A stretch of DNA of 64,000 nucleotides from Paenibacillus amylolyticus. GTDB lineage: Bacteria; Bacillota; Bacilli; Paenibacillales; Paenibacillaceae. Positions 6,741-16,533 of this stretch are shown here, piece after piece (position 1 is the stretch's first letter; every line of letters begins with the position of its first letter). The stretch is taken from contig NZ_BCNV01000008.1 in assembly GCF_001570725.1 (NCBI RefSeq), forward strand, positions 1 to 64,000. The letters are read 5' to 3'. The notes beneath the pieces were generated by a model, which was not told the DNA's origin, did not search any database, and saw only the letters and a list, made by a program, of their open reading frames with translations. Both the position numbers and the translations under genes were made by a program.

Positions 6741-9101
6741 TTACAACGTCTGCAAGCGCTGGGCCAGACGAAGTGCCCGACGCAGGAAGTCCAGACTGTC
6801 CGCGCGCAGCGGACGGTCTGGCCCGTACAGCAGCCGTTCCCAGTCGGCTGCAAACCGCGCGATGTCCGCGCCGTCCACGCCTGCGGCCAAAGCCGGTGAC
6901 GCTGCATATTCACGCAGCGTCATGCCCGGCGGCCGCGGGCCGTACCGGCGCGCGAGCGCGGCCCAGACCGGAGCGGCGGCACCCAGCAGCCGCTCGCGGT
7001 CTGGGAAGCTGCTGCGTGGCCACGCCAGCAGCAGCCTGATCCGCAGCGCGGGGCGTAGCCGCCGCATGCGGACTGTGGCAGCGGCGCCCAGCAGGGCCGC
7101 TGCCACAAGGGCTGCCGCGAGCCATGGCTCCGCGGCAAGGGCCCGTGCGCGGGCGATCAGCCATGCGCCCGCGTAAGCCACTCCGCCGTTAGTCATCGGC
7201 GGAGTCACTTCACCTGCCTGCTGCCCGGCGAGCGCTGCAGCATCTTCGCCCACGCCTTGCGCCATGGTGAAGCCTGGCGTGGCCTCGAACGGCATCCAGC
7301 CTGCACCCGGAAAATACACTTCTACCCAGGAATGTGCATCTCCTTGGGAAATGATGTACTGACCGGGTATTTCCGGGTCAGCTACGCCCGAGCCAAAGCC
7401 TTTCACCCAACGTGCGGGAATTCCCTCTGCACGCAGCAGCACAATCATGGCTGTCGAGAAATGATTACAATACCCCTGCCGTGTGACGAATAGAAAATCG
7501 TCCACAAAATCTGTTCCTCGCGGTGGCATACGGGTATCTAACGTGTATTCCGCATGAGCAGCCAGATAAGTTTTCACGGCTTGCACAGCGTCATAACGCG
7601 TATCACTTCCTTGCATGATTTCCTTGGCGAGACTCTTCACTCGACCCGGGAGTGTCGCGGGTAATTGCAGATATGTTCTCCGAATAGAGGCCGGATCTTT
7701 CCCTTTATCCGTCTCCCCAAGCTGACGTAACTGTTCAGGCGATGCCACTGGAACCATGATGTCCGCTGTATAATGTTTAACCGTCTTATCATTCCCGGAG
7801 CCTGCGAGCCACAACGTTGCGGAATCTCGATTAGACAGCAAAGAGAGCAAGTTCTCCTGATTATCCTTATTCTTATCCTGGAACGATACGTTAACCGGTA
7901 TGCCCCCGGTAAAAAGTGGATTCGGTCCCTTCCACTCTCGCTGCATCGTAACGGTTTGACGAATGCGACTCCAATAGGTTGGATTCTCCCATCCATCTGT
8001 TCGCAGCAATCCGGCCGGACTCGCCATTTCGAAGCTTTGACCAGGATCACTCCAAGTACTACCGTTATAATATGAACGGGTCTCTCCCCGCCAATACGTC
8101 ACTTCCGGACTTTTCGCCGTAAAAAAGATGGAATTGCCCTGCACCAAAGGTGCTCCCATTGGCGCATCCGCTGTGCTATATCCAGTGACCGCTGTTGCAG
8201 CAGGGATACTATTGTTCTGTGTATAACCTGCCCAGCGAGCTAAGCGTTCACCCATCTGTTCCAGGGATATACGTTCCGGTTGAGGTATGGAAGCGAACTG
8301 ACCAGGTAATGCAGAGCAAAGTACCATACCTGCAGAAGCCACAATGGTTACAACACTCCAACGACCATAGGGACTGCCGCGATAACTCGGGGTAGTTACT
8401 CCTCCGTTAAGACGAAGTAGCTGAAGCAGCGCCTGAATAAGAATAATCCATAGGACAGACCTTATCACTGAAGCATATACATCCAGCCCAGCAAAGGATT
8501 CAAGCAGAAGCAAATAGAGCACCGTTGCACTGCCAAACAGCATAACGCTACGACGGTGCAATACAAGGGATTGTACCGAAGCCATGAGCATGCTCCAGCC
8601 GCACATCATGAACAAACCTCTCGTTTCTGTACTAATCGAATGAAATCGCCAGTTATTCATAAACGTGTCCATATCCGCTGAAAGTATTCCCGGGTATGCA
8701 ACTGCCCAACGGGCAGGATCACTTCCTCCGTACATCAGACATAGCGCAGCGAGTGCAATGACCAATCGGATCAGTACTCCCGTGACCCAGCCTGTACGAA
8801 TTAACCCCGCGAGCAGCAAAGCTCCCGTTAATCCCGCCATCACGGACAAGAACCGTTCACTGCCCTGCTGATTCGATGACGTCACAGGATATATCCATTC
8901 CAGAGACAGTATGAGTAAAATGGCTGAAATAAAAAATTTGTACAGGACAGGTACTGCAACATGACCTTCATCCTTTACATCGGTAACCATTGTCTGGTTC
9001 ACAGCTTGATATATAGAATGAGCCGATCCCATATTGGCTTCTACGGACTCCCTGTCTACCGCAGTAGAATTCGGTCGATCGTTTCCATTATGCTCCCACA
9101 T
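6741..9101 (-). CDS. yebA: Membrane-bound transglutaminase-like protein (TgpA/YebA family)
   Basis: 786 residues. About six membrane segments lie in residues 50-270. An extracytoplasmic region follows, then a transglutaminase core with C545 in GYCNHFS and H590 in DAHSW; the position usually holding the third residue reads PFEATPG (E606). A further membrane segment near 650 precedes a cytoplasmic DUF4129-type tail. The ATG overlaps the end of the DUF58 gene and has GGAGG before it. MoxR/DUF58/transglutaminase triplets are conserved, but their substrate is not established. The last 150 codons are strikingly GC-rich compared with the rest of the gene, while the frame stays open. Confidence 0.9.
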   Translation of the reverse strand: MWEHNGNDRPNSTAVDRESVEANMGSAHSIYQAVNQTMVTDVKDEGHVAVPVLYKFFISAILLILSLEWIYPVTSSNQQGSERFLSVMAGLTGALLLAGLIRTGWVTGVLIRLVIALAALCLMYGGSDPARWAVAYPGILSADMDTFMNNWRFHSISTETRGLFMMCGWSMLMASVQSLVLHRRSVMLFGSATVLYLLLLESFAGLDVYASVIRSVLWIILIQALLQLLRLNGGVTTPSYRGSPYGRWSVVTIVASAGMVLCSALPGQFASIPQPERISLEQMGERLARWAGYTQNNSIPAATAVTGYSTADAPMGAPLVQGNSIFFTAKSPEVTYWRGETRSYYNGSTWSDPGQSFEMASPAGLLRTDGWENPTYWSRIRQTVTMQREWKGPNPLFTGGIPVNVSFQDKNKDNQENLLSLLSNRDSATLWLAGSGNDKTVKHYTADIMVPVASPEQLRQLGETDKGKDPASIRRTYLQLPATLPGRVKSLAKEIMQGSDTRYDAVQAVKTYLAAHAEYTLDTRMPPRGTDFVDDFLFVTRQGYCNHFSTAMIVLLRAEGIPARWVKGFGSGVADPEIPGQYIISQGDAHSWVEVYFPGAGWMPFEATPGFTMAQGVGEDAAALAGQQAGEVTPPMTNGGVAYAGAWLIARARALAAEPWLAAALVAAALLGAAATVRMRRLRPALRIRLLLAWPRSSFPDRERLLGAAAPVWAALARRYGPRPPGMTLREYAASPALAAGVDGADIARFAADWERLLYGPDRPLRADSLDFLRRALRLAQRLQTL

Positions 9102-10347
9102 CCGTTACCTCCGCCTTTCCCATTGAAGATAACGCGCTCTCTGTGACCGAATGGATCGGCACCCCGCTGTGACGAAGCTGCTCCAAACTCAAACTGTCAT
9201 ATCCCAATCCATTCATCGACCTATCGGTTGGTCCTAACTGGGTCGATTCAGTCAGCTGCACCTCTACGCGGTAACCCAACCCAATTGCAGACAAGATCCA
9301 TTCTGCTAGAACCTGATCCAGCTTACCTGTGAGAACCACAATTCGCGACCCGCTCGCCAGCCCATCCAGCATCTCCGTTCCGAGCGAAATCGAGACAGAT
9401 TCTGCCTTGGATATTCGTGCCCCCGCAAGCTTGTCCAGTCCATGATTCTCATCATTCGTATGGAATGGTCCCTGTTGCCTGTAATCTTGTGGGTCATAGC
9501 TCTTATTGCCACCTTCCATCCACAGATGATAAGGAATGTCATCCCGTTCAGCGGTATGAACCCAGCGGGCAGCTGCACGAACCACACGTTCAAAAGCAGG
9601 TGAATCCATGATCCCCGCCTGTTTCACGTCATAACCCGACGCGGCTTCATATACAAGGATGCCCAGCGAAGCTAAATCTGTGGTTTCGGGCAAAAATGTC
9701 TGAAGTCGACCCGTTTTGGCTGTACTTTTCCAATGAACACGTCCCAGCGGATCCCCCTGCTGATATTCACGGAATTCAGGACTACGGTTTCCCTGACTGT
9801 TTCTTCGTTCAGACAGCGTCCCTTCGAGCATCGCTGCGAATTCTACCGAATCCCCCTTCCCCCAAGCCGTTGCTTGAGGAACAACAATCAAGGGCGTGTC
9901 GCCTGTGGTCTCTGCCGAGAGCGTATTCCAGCCAAAGATATCTCCCCAGTACAATCTTCCCGTATCCCATCTATAGACTCCTCTGCGTAAACCAGAACAT
10001 TCATATTGATAGGTAAATTGACGCCGTGTTCCCGGAAAAATCAATTTGCGATGAACACCTGCAGGTGTGTTCTCACACAGAACGATCCATAACAATGGAA
10101 TACGGCATTCGAATTCCAGCTCGACCAGAACCCGCACCTGCTCGCCTGCCTCAATCCGGTTCGTGTGCATTTTCCGATGGATGTGAATACGCCGTGGTCT
10201 GAACCAATGGAGAAGCAGACCTCCTGTGAACATCAAGAAAGCCATAACGGATAGAAACAACGCCGCTTTCCCTCCATGCCACTGATACAAGGAAGCAAAA
10301 GCCACCACCAAGACAGCACTCACAATCCGTTGTCCCAGCGCAGTCAT
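9088..10347 (-). CDS. yeaD: DUF58 domain protein (YeaD-like)
   Basis: 419 residues with two hydrophobic segments at the N-terminus (about 8-50), an extended beta-rich region and the DUF58 signature EFREYQQGDPLGRVHWKSTA at about residues 190-210. Family members have a von Willebrand A-like fold and are nearly always encoded with a MoxR ATPase, which is thought to remodel them. The start overlaps the moxR stop as ATGA, showing translational coupling, and the stop overlaps the yebA start by 14 nt. Molecular role unknown. Confidence 0.9.
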   Translation of the reverse strand: MTALGQRIVSAVLVVAFASLYQWHGGKAALFLSVMAFLMFTGGLLLHWFRPRRIHIHRKMHTNRIEAGEQVRVLVELEFECRIPLLWIVLCENTPAGVHRKLIFPGTRRQFTYQYECSGLRRGVYRWDTGRLYWGDIFGWNTLSAETTGDTPLIVVPQATAWGKGDSVEFAAMLEGTLSERRNSQGNRSPEFREYQQGDPLGRVHWKSTAKTGRLQTFLPETTDLASLGILVYEAASGYDVKQAGIMDSPAFERVVRAAARWVHTAERDDIPYHLWMEGGNKSYDPQDYRQQGPFHTNDENHGLDKLAGARISKAESVSISLGTEMLDGLASGSRIVVLTGKLDQVLAEWILSAIGLGYRVEVQLTESTQLGPTDRSMNGLGYDSLSLEQLRHSGVPIHSVTESALSSMGKAEVTDVGA

Positions 10348-11333
10348 TGCCTGCGTCCCCTTCCCTGTGATGCCATTTGTACAGGTACCGGGACCGATGA
10401 CAACGCTTCTTCAATGACTTGTACTTGCCCCCAAATCTCCGCTCTGTTCTGGGCCTTTAATTGAATACGATGGGAAAGAACAGGCACAGCCACCTCTTTC
10501 ACATCATCCGGAATGACATAGCTGCGTCCTTGAAGATAGGCAAATGATTGCGCAGCAGCCATCCAGGCCAATGTTCCACGCGGGCTGATGCCCAGTCTTA
10601 CCGCCGGAAGGCTGCGAGAGGCCACAGCAACTGCCACCAGATACTGTTTAACAACCGGATCAACATGTACTTGTTTGACTTCACGCTGCATGGCTACGAC
10701 CTCTTCAGCAAGCAGGACAGGGCGAAGCTCATCAAGCTCTTCTCTACCTTGCATGCGGGTTAACAATTCCAGTTCCTGCTCTGGATCGGGATACCCCAGT
10801 CCAATCCTCATAATAAATCGATCCAGCTGCGCTTCAGGCAGACGGTACGTACCCTCGAACTGTAACGGATTCTGTGTAGCCAGCAGAAAGAATGGGCGTG
10901 GCAAGGCATAGGTTGTGCCATCAACCGTAATACGTCGTTCCTCCATTGCCTCCAGCAGGGCAGACTGAGTGCGGGGTGAAGCCCGATTTATTTCATCAGC
11001 CAGTACGATGTTGGACATGACGGGTCCGGGCCGAAACTTGAATTCAGCTGTATGCGGGTGGTAGATTGAAGTGCCCGTAACATCTGCCGGCATCACATCG
11101 GACGTGAACTGAATCCGGCCCATGGAGCAATCCAGCGCAGAAGCAACAGCACGAACCAGCATCGTTTTCCCCGTACCCGGTACATCTTCGAGAAGTACAT
11201 GGCCTCCACTGAGCATTGCAGTGAGAACATAACGAATCTCTTGTTTTTTGCCAATAATCACACTTTCAACACGCTTCATGACTCTGTTTAGCAATTCAAC
11301 CGCATGTTCATGTTCCATTCGAATATAAGACAT
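10344..11333 (-). CDS. yeaC: MoxR-family AAA+ ATPase (YeaC-like)
   Basis: AAA+ ATPase of the MoxR class, with Walker A VPGTGKT, Walker B VLADEIN, sensor 1 LATQNP and the C-terminal lid. Such proteins are chaperone-like and act on VWA or DUF58 partners; the partner here would be the DUF58 protein encoded directly downstream. I start at the ATG of MSYIRMEHEH (11333) because AAGGAG is 10 nt upstream; the longer frame to 11363 has no suitable site. It is the first gene of the three-gene operon. Confidence 0.92.
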   Translation of the reverse strand: MSYIRMEHEHAVELLNRVMKRVESVIIGKKQEIRYVLTAMLSGGHVLLEDVPGTGKTMLVRAVASALDCSMGRIQFTSDVMPADVTGTSIYHPHTAEFKFRPGPVMSNIVLADEINRASPRTQSALLEAMEERRITVDGTTYALPRPFFLLATQNPLQFEGTYRLPEAQLDRFIMRIGLGYPDPEQELELLTRMQGREELDELRPVLLAEEVVAMQREVKQVHVDPVVKQYLVAVAVASRSLPAVRLGISPRGTLAWMAAAQSFAYLQGRSYVIPDDVKEVAVPVLSHRIQLKAQNRAEIWGQVQVIEEALSSVPVPVQMASQGRGRRQ

Positions 11334-11436
11334 TTCTCCTATTCTCCTTCCGTCCATCAGCATTTCTGAGCCATAGTAATCTATGATTCAGTGTTGCCCG
11401 GAAGTAGAGAGAATAGTCCTGCAAGAATGACTTTCT

Positions 11437-12738
11437 TCAGATCATTTTATACTTATATATGAGGTTCATTGCTGAAATGGATATGGAAGAGCCTGCCTTC
11501 ACCGACCACTCTGCTTCATTACTCGTTAAGGAATTCACCCTTAATCCCATCTGCTCCAGCAACTCACGTAACGGGACCCAAATGGTCCCCCCCTGACTCT
11601 GTACTGCTCCTGTTTCAATTGCCCCCGTCGTTGTCAGTGTTCCACTTACACTGTCTGCATGCATCGTTCTTTCCTTCCATACAGCTGTGGCTGTCCTTGT
11701 TTCAGGGTCCCAGCGAATGCTGCCCCCGAATTTTTTCATAAACGTACGCAAAGGCACCATGATTCGCTGACCTTCCATACGGAACTCACCCGGTTGCAAG
11801 GTAGCCGCGGCCAATCCCACCTCTACCTTCAGCTTCTTGCTTGCGAGCCACAACGTCGCATTCGCTTCTACATGCTCTGCAATCCAGGACTTTCCTGGTG
11901 CCTTGCGCGCCTTATACTTACCATCTGGATGTACACGGAATTGAATCGGTTGATCCGTACTCTTCATGGTGTCAAAACGATATCCGTGATCACGATAATA
12001 TTTGATAATACCCGGAAGTGCTTTGACCGTTTCAGCATGTGCGCCTCCGTCATGCATCAGAACTATGACCGAACGTGCTCCCGCAGGTACTTTGGTCGAA
12101 TTGCTGAGGATCTCTTTGGCTGGAACACCTTTACGCTTGGAGTCCCCACTGTCGACGTTCCAGTCCATAACCGTGTAGCCACCCAATTGCAGCAAATCAA
12201 AATAACTTTGATCAAAATGCCCGTATGTACCGCCTGGTGCTCGCACCAGATTCGGACGGAAACCGGTTATACGCTCCAGCACTTCCTCTGTCTGCTTGAT
12301 CTGTTTCCAGAACACTTTAAAATCACTGTATAGCTGTTCGTATTGATGATTGAACGTATGATTGCCCAGTGCATGTCCATCCTCCACAAGTGCCCGGATT
12401 AACTCGGGATAACGCTCTGCCTGCTCACCCAATACGAAAAATGTAGCTGGAACCTGCTCCTTGCGTAAAATATCCAATACTTCACGGGTATGGTTACCCG
12501 GTCCATCGTCAAAACTCAGATAGACTACCTTATCTTGATTATTCTTTTCTGCCGAGACAAGCTCATCTGAGCCCGAAGCAGAAGAGGCATCAGCCGTGCC
12601 TGCATATACAGCAAATGCACATAACAATATAGCAATTCGCACTAGAATGACAGACCATTGTCCAGATAAAAACATATGTATGGATGTTGCGGAGTTTTCC
12701 CCTTTTTCCTTGATGCTAAATTCCGGTCTCTGTACCAT
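11437..12738 (-). CDS. Polysaccharide deacetylase (CE4/NodB) with copper-amine-oxidase-like C-terminal domain
   Basis: 433 residues with an N-terminal membrane or signal segment (about 29-50). The NodB homology domain has the catalytic/metal site DDGPG (D77-D78) and the two metal histidines in HTFNH (H127, H131), followed by RAPGGTYG and the HDGG motif. It probably removes N- or O-acetyl groups from peptidoglycan or a surface glycan. The C-terminal 130 residues (FRMEGQRIMVPLRTFMKKFG, WVPLRELLEQMG) form a copper amine oxidase N-like module, probably for wall association. A GGAGG lies 11 nt before the ATG. It is a single gene, divergent from the DedA gene. Confidence 0.9.
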   Translation of the reverse strand: MVQRPEFSIKEKGENSATSIHMFLSGQWSVILVRIAILLCAFAVYAGTADASSASGSDELVSAEKNNQDKVVYLSFDDGPGNHTREVLDILRKEQVPATFFVLGEQAERYPELIRALVEDGHALGNHTFNHQYEQLYSDFKVFWKQIKQTEEVLERITGFRPNLVRAPGGTYGHFDQSYFDLLQLGGYTVMDWNVDSGDSKRKGVPAKEILSNSTKVPAGARSVIVLMHDGGAHAETVKALPGIIKYYRDHGYRFDTMKSTDQPIQFRVHPDGKYKARKAPGKSWIAEHVEANATLWLASKKLKVEVGLAAATLQPGEFRMEGQRIMVPLRTFMKKFGGSIRWDPETRTATAVWKERTMHADSVSGTLTTTGAIETGAVQSQGGTIWVPLRELLEQMGLRVNSLTSNEAEWSVKAGSSISISAMNLIYKYKMI

Positions 12739-12979
12739 TTACGAATCGACCTCCACCGTCTCTAGTAATTTGCTGATAGACTTCAGCAGTTTTGTTAGAA
12801 TTATATGGAGGCTTCATTGAAAAAAGACGCGATTTTGTTTAATAATTTTTCACAATTTGGTATGGAGCGTGATTGATTCTTCGCCTCGGATTAGGTAGCA
12901 TAATGGACAGGCAGAATGTGCATAAAACACCTTGGAGAGGAATCATGCTCCCACCCCGTCTTCAGGAGAGTGAAATCTA

Positions 12980-13624
12980 TTGGAATTGCTTGAAAAGATC
13001 CAACATCTGTTTGGGTCCTACGGATACAGCGTCTTGTTTTTTGGCTTGTTGCTTGAATTCATCGCACTCCCCTTTCCGGGTGAAACAACGATGGCTTACG
13101 CAGGGTTCCTCTCCTATAAAGGACATCTCGATTTCGGAATCCTCACCATACTGGCTTTTCTGGGAACGACGATTGGCATGACCATCACATATTTTATTGG
13201 AGCCAAAGCAGGTTTGCCCTTCATAACACGTTACGGAAAATGGTTTTTACTGAAGCAGGACAAGCTCGATAAAACACAAAAGTGGTTTGCCAAGTATGGT
13301 AATGCCTTGATCTTCATCGGTTATTTCATTCCGGGAGTACGACATTTCACCGGGTATTTCGCAGGCATAGCTGCTGTTCCTTTTCGCAAATTCGCTCTCT
13401 ACGCCTACTCAGGCGCGTTGTTCTGGGTTGTTTTATTTCTAGGCATTGGTAAAATATTCGGGCCCCAGTGGAATGCCGTATTCCATCTGGCTCATCAATA
13501 TGCAGCATATATCGTGGGAGGAATCGGCCTATTGCTCATCGTAGCCGTGCTTTACCGTTACCGCAAAGCATGGACAACAAGATCCGTATCAAAGCCTGCC
13601 CCTGTTCGACAAAGACAAAAGTGA
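12980..13624 (+). CDS. DedA/SNARE-associated family membrane protein
   Basis: 214 residues with the DedA fold: E.IALPFPGE near residue 27-36, several membrane helices, and the conserved FIGYFIPGVRHFTGYFAGI segment near 115-133. DedA proteins move phospholipid carriers such as undecaprenyl phosphate or phosphatidylethanolamine across the membrane or help maintain proton-motive force; the substrate here is unknown. The start is a TTG with AGGAGAG 9 nt before it, and no ATG would fit the family N-terminus. A terminator follows. Confidence 0.88.
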   Translation: MELLEKIQHLFGSYGYSVLFFGLLLEFIALPFPGETTMAYAGFLSYKGHLDFGILTILAFLGTTIGMTITYFIGAKAGLPFITRYGKWFLLKQDKLDKTQKWFAKYGNALIFIGYFIPGVRHFTGYFAGIAAVPFRKFALYAYSGALFWVVLFLGIGKIFGPQWNAVFHLAHQYAAYIVGGIGLLLIVAVLYRYRKAWTTRSVSKPAPVRQRQK

Positions 13625-13650
13625 ATTCAAACGAACGTCTATCTATAAGT

Positions 13651-13683
13651 AAGGAGCCGCGTATCATCGCGGCTCCTTTTTTG
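13651..13683 (+). terminator. Intrinsic terminator after the DedA gene
   Basis: AAGGAGCCGC pairs with GCGGCTCCTT and is followed by TTTTTT. Confidence 0.92.
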
Positions 13684-13729
13684 CGTTTATCCTAACGGTG
13701 TAAGAACTAACCATTCTTTTATGTTTTTG

Positions 13730-13759
13730 TGATAATCCGAATTCATCCAGGTCATACTA
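13730..13759 (+). promoter_or_regulatory. Candidate sigma-G promoter of germination operon 1
   Basis: TGATAA (13730-13735), a 17-nt spacer and CATACTA (13753-13759) fit the forespore sigma-G consensus, in particular CATNNTA at -10. The site is about 35 nt upstream of the first ATG. Forespore expression is the known mode for GerA-family operons; the assignment here is by motif. Confidence 0.6.
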
Positions 13760-13794
13760 ACTTGAAAATATAGGGTGTATAGGGAGGTGAAGGG

Positions 13795-15309
13795 ATGGGC
13801 GAATCGAAACTGGACCGTCAGGATCAGAAACAAATCTCTCCGGATCTGCACGAAAATATGGAATATTGCAAACAAGTGATGGGGAACAGCAACGACTTGA
13901 TGATGCGCCCTCTCCAGTGTCTACATAAATGGCCTGCCGTCATGTTATACATCGATGGATTGGTGGACGTGCAGATTCTGAATCACTCCATCATGGAATC
14001 ATTATTGCAAAAGCGTGATCTCCCTGAATTCTCTGCAGACGATGAACATCTCAGTTACCTCCAGAATGATATTTTGATCGCCAGTGATGTATTGCTGGTC
14101 GATGATATGCATGAAGTAATGAATGCACTTCTTTCGGGTTCGGCCATCTTACTGCTTGAAGGATCTGTACGAGGATTGAAGATTGGGGCAGCAGGCTGGG
14201 AAGATCGATCCGTCGGAGAACCTGTCTCTCAAACTGTCGTTCGGGGACCTATGGAGGGCTTCAACGAAAACCTGCGTACCAACACATCATTGATCCGCAA
14301 ACGAATCCGTAATCCTCATCTTTGGATCGAAGAAAGAGAAATAGGTCGGGTTACCAAAACCCGAGTTGCTGTACTATATCTGGAACATATTGTGGATCAG
14401 GAGATTGTAAAAGAACTACGTCGAAGGCTCGATGAGATCGATATCGACAGTATCCTTGAGAGTGGATATATCGAGGAACTGGTACAGGACAAGACGGGAA
14501 CGATCTTTCCCACGGTCTACAATAGTGAAAGACCTGATACCGTGTCTGCCGCTTTGCTTGAAGGGCGTGTTGCAATCATTGTGGACGGGACACCTTTTGT
14601 ATTGCTTGTTCCCGCTTTGTTTGTTCATTTCTTTCAGTCTCCAGAAGACTACTATCAACGAGCCGATATCAGTACGCTGATTCGAATGATCCGATATCTA
14701 GCCTTTTTTATCGCCCTGCTTGCCCCATCCTTTTATATTGCCATTACCACTTTCCATCAGGAAATGCTGCCTACCAACCTGCTCATCAGTCTGGCAGCCC
14801 AGCGTGAAGGTGTTCCTTTTCCCGCCTTCATTGAAGCCATACTTATGGAGCTAACATATGAAATATTGCGGGAAGCAGGCATTCGGATTCCCAAGACAGT
14901 GGGTCAAGCCGTATCTATTGTCGGAACGCTTGTTATTGGTCAAGCCGCGGTAGATGCGGGGGTTGTATCCGCTGCAATGGTCATCATCGTATCCATCACT
15001 GCGATATCCAGTTATGTCATTCCAGAAAATGGACTTTCTATCTCGGTACGCATTTTGCGGTTCGTATTAATGATCCTGGCCGCTGCCTTTGGATTCTATG
15101 GCATCCTGATTGTGCTGTTAATTACCGTGACCCACCTATGCAGCTTGCGTTCATTTGGGGTGTCCTACATGTCTCCTTTTGCACCTTTTATTCAGAAAGA
15201 TCTCAAAGACACAATCTTTCGTGTACCCTGGTCCCATATGAAAACTCGCCCGCTCTCTACTAACACAACGAATGAAGTCAGACAGTCCACAAAAAAAACG
15301 AAGCGGTAA
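13795..15309 (+). CDS. Spore germination receptor A subunit (GerA/GerKA family)
   Basis: 504-residue A subunit of a nutrient germinant receptor in the spore inner membrane. It has a soluble N-terminal domain (residues 1-290, with the conserved VRGPMEGFNENLRTN near 146 and SERPD near 243). This is followed by about five membrane helices (about 295-470) containing the family segment IPKTVGQAVSIVGTLVIGQA. The start is preceded by GGGAGGTGAAGGG. It is the first gene of a five-gene operon (A, C, small D-like, B, B). Germinant specificity cannot be read from the sequence. Confidence 0.95.
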   Translation: MGESKLDRQDQKQISPDLHENMEYCKQVMGNSNDLMMRPLQCLHKWPAVMLYIDGLVDVQILNHSIMESLLQKRDLPEFSADDEHLSYLQNDILIASDVLLVDDMHEVMNALLSGSAILLLEGSVRGLKIGAAGWEDRSVGEPVSQTVVRGPMEGFNENLRTNTSLIRKRIRNPHLWIEEREIGRVTKTRVAVLYLEHIVDQEIVKELRRRLDEIDIDSILESGYIEELVQDKTGTIFPTVYNSERPDTVSAALLEGRVAIIVDGTPFVLLVPALFVHFFQSPEDYYQRADISTLIRMIRYLAFFIALLAPSFYIAITTFHQEMLPTNLLISLAAQREGVPFPAFIEAILMELTYEILREAGIRIPKTVGQAVSIVGTLVIGQAAVDAGVVSAAMVIIVSITAISSYVIPENGLSISVRILRFVLMILAAAFGFYGILIVLLITVTHLCSLRSFGVSYMSPFAPFIQKDLKDTIFRVPWSHMKTRPLSTNTTNEVRQSTKKTKR

Positions 15310-15330
15310 TTCGGTAAGGAGTGCACATCC

Positions 15331-16533
15331 ATGAACAGATGCTTACGCTTAATTTTATCCTGTGCCATTCTGCTTCCTCTCCTTACCGGATGCTGGGATC
15401 GCCAGGAGTTGAATGAACTTGGTATTATGTTGGGCCTTGGCGTGGACAAAGATGGCGATATGATCAAAGTAAGTGCTCAGGTCGTTGTTCCGAATGAGGT
15501 ATCTTCCAAGGCGGGCGGAGGGAAAGGGACGCCAGTTACCCAGTATCAAGCATCTGCTACCACTTTGTTTGAAGCGATTCAGAAATTAACGGAGACCAGT
15601 CCACGCCGTATATTCATGGCGCATATCCGCGTGCTGGTATTTGGTGAAGAGTATGCCCGCAAGGAAGGCATTTACGATGTTATGGAAGCGTTGATGCGCG
15701 AACCTACGGTTCGACCTGATTATTACGTTATGGTGGCAAAGAATACAACGGCCTCCCAAGTACTTGATGTGCTTACACCTTTAGAGAATATTCCTGCGGA
15801 GAAGTTGTTTAATTCCCTAGATGTATCCTCCAAGACCTGGTCCCCCACCACTACAGTAACTGGGGATGAATTAATCGAATTCATGTTATCTCCTGGTATT
15901 CAGCCTGTTATTACGGGAATAGAGATTCTCGGTAACCAAGAACAAAGTGGTCATAAAGAGAATATAGCCACCATCCGATCACCTGCCCGCCTTAATTCAA
16001 CGGGGCTGAGTGTATTTAGGAAAGACAAGCTGATTGGCTGGTTAACGGAGGATGAATCTAAAGGCTACAATTACATTCGTGACAATGTGCAATCTACCGT
16101 AAGCCACTTGCCTTGTCGCAAGAAGGGCAACGTGACGTTTAAGGCACTCCGCACAACTACGAAGAGAAAAGCCCAAATCGTAAACGGCAAACCTGTAATC
16201 AACATTGATATCAAGAATGTCTCTTCCATCGGTGCAGTCGAATGTGACATCAAGATTGGTTCCATGAAAGTTCTCAAAGAGCTTGAAACAGATAGTGAAG
16301 AGCGGTTAATTGAACTGATGCAGAAATCCATCAATTCAGTAAGACGCAAGTTCCATGTCGATATATTCGGTTTCGGACAGGAAGTGTACCATGCTGATCC
16401 CAAGCTTTTTAAGACGATGGAAAATGACTGGGACAAATATTTTGAAGAACTGGATATCAAGTACAAAGCCAATGTGCAGATTAAACGTGTAGGTACACTG
16501 GACGATTCATTTAAAGAACAATTGAAGGAGTGA
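15331..16533 (+). CDS. Spore germination receptor C subunit (Ger(x)C lipoprotein)
   Basis: 400-residue lipoprotein with signal peptide and lipobox LTGC (lipidated C21), followed by the family motif WDRQELNELG. The body matches the three-domain GerAC/GerKC fold and ends with a predicted helical domain (YFEELDIKYKANVQIKR). It is anchored on the outer face of the spore inner membrane beside the A and B subunits. It starts 21 nt after the A gene with GGTAAGGAGTG as ribosome site, and its TGA overlaps the next start codon. Confidence 0.94.
   Translation: MNRCLRLILSCAILLPLLTGCWDRQELNELGIMLGLGVDKDGDMIKVSAQVVVPNEVSSKAGGGKGTPVTQYQASATTLFEAIQKLTETSPRRIFMAHIRVLVFGEEYARKEGIYDVMEALMREPTVRPDYYVMVAKNTTASQVLDVLTPLENIPAEKLFNSLDVSSKTWSPTTTVTGDELIEFMLSPGIQPVITGIEILGNQEQSGHKENIATIRSPARLNSTGLSVFRKDKLIGWLTEDESKGYNYIRDNVQSTVSHLPCRKKGNVTFKALRTTTKRKAQIVNGKPVINIDIKNVSSIGAVECDIKIGSMKVLKELETDSEERLIELMQKSINSVRRKFHVDIFGFGQEVYHADPKLFKTMENDWDKYFEELDIKYKANVQIKRVGTLDDSFKEQLKE

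Noticed and set aside
6709..7176. Several overlapping Arg/Ala/Ser-rich frames on both strands
   Set aside because: They result from the GC-rich tail of the transglutaminase gene, where stop codons are rare in every frame.
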